A stretch of 64,000 nucleotides of DNA from NCBI RefSeq assembly GCF_005280585.1, contig NZ_SZVO01000001.1, positions 620,001 to 684,000 of the forward strand, in the 5' to 3' direction. Shown in pieces: positions 61,432-64,000 of this stretch; within the stretch, counting starts at the first letter, position 1, and every line of letters begins with the position of its first letter. This DNA comes from Dyadobacter frigoris. GTDB lineage: Bacteria; Bacteroidota; Bacteroidia; Cytophagales; Spirosomataceae. The notes beneath the pieces were generated by a model. That model did no database searches and was not told the origin of the DNA. It worked only from the letters and a program-made list of their open reading frames with translations. The position numbers and the translations under genes are program-made.

Positions 61432-62196
61432 TTATTTAAATTTTGTCGCGAGCTGCTGATTCAGGATTTTTGATATTTCTTCATGTTGTTTGTAAACCAT
61501 TAAATGTCCGCCACCTTCAATTATGATATCTGGTTTTACAATTTTCAAAGGAATAAGTCTGTCAGCTGAGCCATGGATGTGGTACAAGTTTTCTGCTTTA
61601 TCAGGATGATTCCAATCGGTCATGCGGGTTAGTGCCCATTTCAAAAACTTGCTATCCGTATCGTGAAGAATTTGTCTTAGCAACGTTTTTAATTCAGGAG
61701 TATCGGCTCCAAAGAATTTGTAAGTAAATGAATTGGCCGATTTTAATATCGGTGCAGAAAACGGACTGAACAAAAGAAATTTAATCAAACCACGGTTAAA
61801 TTTAGAAACCGGAATATTGGCAGGGGTACTAGAAATCAATATAATCTGTTCAGGACGAATGATCTCCGCAATTTCAGAAGCCATAATGCCGCCAAAAGAA
61901 AGTCCGACTAACTGGAATGGTTTGGTAGTATCCATTTGTGCAATTAATCGTAAAGCATAATCATGCAGCGGTTCTTTTTTTCTTGGCGGAATCCAATCGA
62001 TATAGTGAACAGCATAACGATCGTTCAGTTTTAATTTATCAAAAACACGTTTATCTGCACCCAAGCCACTTAAAAAATATAGATTCATTTTTGCAGTTTC
62101 GCCTGTTGCCGGTTTTATAATTTCTGTTTGAGAAACCGATTTTTCTGAAGAAATCAATGTAGAGAACAAGGTTAACATTAGAGTCAGGTACAACAT
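61432..62196 (-). CDS. Alpha/beta hydrolase
   Basis: The 254-aa protein has a hydrophobic N-terminus (about 1-18) that may be a signal peptide, then LYFLSGLGADKRVFDKL, the nucleophile elbow LVGLSFGGIMASE, and the late His in GGGHLMVYKQHEEI. The substrate is unknown. A later start at 62088 (MNLYFLSGLG) would give a cytosolic form; both are plausible. Confidence 0.85.
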   Translation of the reverse strand: MLYLTLMLTLFSTLISSEKSVSQTEIIKPATGETAKMNLYFLSGLGADKRVFDKLKLNDRYAVHYIDWIPPRKKEPLHDYALRLIAQMDTTKPFQLVGLSFGGIMASEIAEIIRPEQIILISSTPANIPVSKFNRGLIKFLLFSPFSAPILKSANSFTYKFFGADTPELKTLLRQILHDTDSKFLKWALTRMTDWNHPDKAENLYHIHGSADRLIPLKIVKPDIIIEGGGHLMVYKQHEEISKILNQQLATKFK

Positions 62197-62284
62197 ATTT
62201 TTATTTGAATCGGCAAGATGCGTCTTTTAAAATAACTTTTATATATGTACGAAGTGTTGTTGAGGAAAGATTTAATTCTTCCAC

Positions 62285-62703
62285 CTCAAATGCATAAAAA
62301 TAAAATATATAATGTCACCACTTCGTGGTTTGCAGATGTATATGACCCTGTTTTTTCTATAATAATGTCATCCTTTCAGGATTGTAAAATGAGTCCGAAG
62401 TACTGGCACAATTATAGGAAACTGTATTTAGCAACGAAGATTCTTGAAGTGTGATATCGCAATCCTGTAATTAAGTACCTGGATATATTTAATTTTTGTT
62501 TAACTATTTGAATTTAATAGAATTAAATAATTTCATCCACATACTTATTTCAAATTATTATTGTCGATTATTGCTGGATCAATGCGAACCTGTTTTTAAA
62601 ATTATGGTTAGGATTTTGAATTAGATCAAATCCTGAAAGGATGACATTATTGTAAAAAAGACGTTATGGCGAATTATTTACGAACCCGGAAAGGGTGACA
62701 TAA
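62285..62703. repeat. Palindromic intergenic repeats, family B
   Basis: The 507-bp gap before the receptor gene holds GTCACCACTTCGTGGTTT (near 62312), ATAATGTCATCCTTTCAGGATT (62361), the inverse AATCCTGAAAGGATGACATTAT (62631) and CCCGGAAAGGGTGACATA (near 62685). The middle (62470-62620) shows only AT-rich DNA. A 69-codon open frame at 62245-62454 lies inside the repeats and is not accepted. Confidence 0.8.
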
Positions 62704-64000
62704 CTACTTCGCGAAACTATATCTCAACCCACCCATCACCCATCTTCCTGGCATTTTAGCACCTAGTAGATCGCTGTATTTTGTATCTCCAATATTATCG
62801 GCCTGAACAAAAACGGCTAATGTTTTTTTCAAGATCGCGTATTCAGCTTTTACGTTCAACAAGAAATAATCTCTGGAAATAGTAGCTTCAATGGCCGTGG
62901 CTTCACGTTTTGCTCGGTTTTTATAGATACCGTTGATGCTTAAAGAAAAGTTGGAATATTGGTATAACGCTGAAAAATTGCCCAGGAATTTGGCGTGTGA
63001 TGATATATAAAACGAAGTCGTTTCGCTGCTTTCACTATTCAGCCAGGTAAGTCCTGTTGTGAGCCACAATTTTTGTCTGTCGGCTATGGTTTTAGAATAC
63101 TGGATATCCATTTCAACACCGGTTGTATTCACACTGGCAATATTTTTTGCCAGAGCATACGTGCCGGTCGGCGAGAGATTATCCTTCCGTGGCATTTGTG
63201 CGTAAGGCGTGGAAGTATAATCGATCAGATTGCTTTGTCTGCGTTGGAAAACTGTTCCGGAAAGTTTCAGATTTGTTAAAAACCAGTCAGCACCTGCTTC
63301 GTAACTGAATGATGTTTCCGCTTTCAGTGCCGGATCGCCGACGCTGCTTCCATTGCTTACAACAGGTTTTTTGTAATTGTTATAACGTTCAGTAAAATCG
63401 GCATCACGTATTGTTTTTCCTGCACTTCCGCGTAATTGCCAGTTGTCTTTTTTGTATGATAAATTAACCTGTGGAACTGCTTCAGTTCCAATTTTTTCCC
63501 GCCAGTCAAAACGAATAGAAGGACTTACGGTAAAATATTCTCCAATTCTTTGAGACAAAGTAATAAAAGGTGCCAGCTGATTTATCGAATGATCTCCGCG
63601 GTCATTGGAAGCAATGTTTTTATTTTGATAATTCAAACCCGCAACCAGACTGGTGCTGGAAGTGAAAATCTGCTGCCAGGTTAATAATCCCTGCCACAAT
63701 TTCGATTTGCTATTATTTCGGATGGAAACAGAATTGAATGAATATTGATCTTCAACATATTTATATCCCCCATCAAAAGAAAACGCAGATTTCCCTTTTT
63801 TATAGCCCACCTTCACCTGGTTCCAAAGTGTTTTTACCTGCTCATTGGCAGTATCTGATTTTGCGGCGGTATAAAAATTTTGTGCCGCGAAATCACGGTG
63901 ATCAAAGGAAGATCTGACAGCAACATTCCAGGCAGGAGAAAATGCATAGTTTGCTGAAAGTGAAGCTGTATTATTATGGAAATAACCTTTGGTGCCTCGT
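62704..64000 (-). CDS. TonB-dependent receptor, C-terminal part (cut by the window edge)
   Basis: The reading frame stays open from the stop to the right edge of the window, so the gene starts beyond 64000; the GTG at 63816 is internal. The visible part is a beta-barrel with receptor text (RFDWREKIG, SYEAGADWFLTNLKLSGTVFQRRQSNLIDY, VFVQADNIGDTKYSDLLG) and ends MGGLRYSFAK. The plug and N-terminal domain are not visible, so the ligand cannot be judged. Its last strands resemble vitamin-uptake receptors, but this is not decisive. Confidence 0.9.
   Translation of the reverse strand, partial: RGTKGYFHNNTASLSANYAFSPAWNVAVRSSFDHRDFAAQNFYTAAKSDTANEQVKTLWNQVKVGYKKGKSAFSFDGGYKYVEDQYSFNSVSIRNNSKSKLWQGLLTWQQIFTSSTSLVAGLNYQNKNIASNDRGDHSINQLAPFITLSQRIGEYFTVSPSIRFDWREKIGTEAVPQVNLSYKKDNWQLRGSAGKTIRDADFTERYNNYKKPVVSNGSSVGDPALKAETSFSYEAGADWFLTNLKLSGTVFQRRQSNLIDYTSTPYAQMPRKDNLSPTGTYALAKNIASVNTTGVEMDIQYSKTIADRQKLWLTTGLTWLNSESSETTSFYISSHAKFLGNFSALYQYSNFSLSINGIYKNRAKREATAIEATISRDYFLLNVKAEYAILKKTLAVFVQADNIGDTKYSDLLGAKMPGRWVMGGLRYSFAK

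Noticed and set aside
62245..62454. 69-codon open frame on the plus strand
   Set aside because: It lies within the family B repeats, has no homologue-like features and shares no operon with neighbours.
63816..63818. GTG as the true start of the last TonB receptor
   Set aside because: The frame remains open with receptor-like text to the window edge, so the codon is internal.

Overview
The window looks like a chromosomal segment of a Bacteroidota bacterium of the order Cytophagales, most like Dyadobacter or a close relative. This is judged from protein families and intergenic style, not from a database search. Supporting signs are TonB-dependent receptors with a carboxypeptidase-regulatory N-domain, a DUF3871 protein on an integrated element, promoters of the Bacteroidota type (TTTG, about 20 bases, TAnnTTTG), weak Shine-Dalgarno signals, and several families of short palindromic intergenic repeats.

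Positions 1 to about 10094 are the integrase-proximal part of an integrated mobile element. It carries replication-type genes (a RecA-like/AAA_24 ATPase, an AAA_25 ATPase, DUF3871), an XRE repressor with a palindromic operator, a three-gene operon of an excisionase-like HTH protein and two KilA-C-like proteins, a small cargo set that includes two tandem secreted paralogues, and a tyrosine integrase coupled to an unknown 325-aa protein. The right end is a 46-bp 3' fragment of a tRNA-Asn gene (anticodon GTT) followed by a terminator. A degenerate second copy of tRNA tail plus terminator lies 1.3 kb further on. It encloses one unknown 319-aa gene and abuts a truncated photolyase/cryptochrome-like gene. 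This reads as repeated integration at one tRNA site.

Positions 12193-27936 are mostly a late-step cobalamin region on the minus strand: a fused Mg/Co-chelatase I/D subunit, cobQ, a cobD-like aminotransferase, cbiB, a cobalamin riboswitch, a B12-type ABC importer (btuF-btuC-btuD), pduO-type adenosyltransferase, cobU, cobT, cobS and cobC. Corrin-ring genes are not in the window, so these genes serve corrinoid uptake, salvage and nucleotide-loop assembly. A GNAT gene, a nitrilase-family gene and two small genes are interspersed.

Positions 28240-37668 hold DNA repair genes: the ligase-associated set (exonuclease, ATP-dependent ligase, DEXH helicase, PdeM phosphoesterase) on the plus strand, and a radical-SAM/TIGR03915 pair on the minus strand. 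The ligase set is interrupted by a DUF433/DUF5615 toxin-antitoxin-like pair and by the remains of a second toxin-antitoxin locus. A perfect palindrome lies at the predicted start of the radical-SAM transcript.

Positions 37782-54386 contain a lipoprotein hydrolase, a CDGSH protein, a sensory cluster (FIST protein, multi-PAS kinase, single-domain response regulator, hybrid kinase), a dNTPase, a pseudouridine synthase, a sugar-phosphate deaminase-like gene with a GMC oxidoreductase, a quinone oxidoreductase, a CPBP protease, a TetR-like regulator with an ABC1 kinase, and a GNAT. Positions 54585-64000 are envelope and iron functions: a siderophore-type TonB receptor with a PepSY membrane protein, an ECF sigma factor next to an unusual inner-membrane/beta-barrel-like protein, a lipoprotein, a hydrolase, and a second TonB receptor cut by the window edge. 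No rRNA, intact tRNA, CRISPR array or insertion-sequence transposase was seen.
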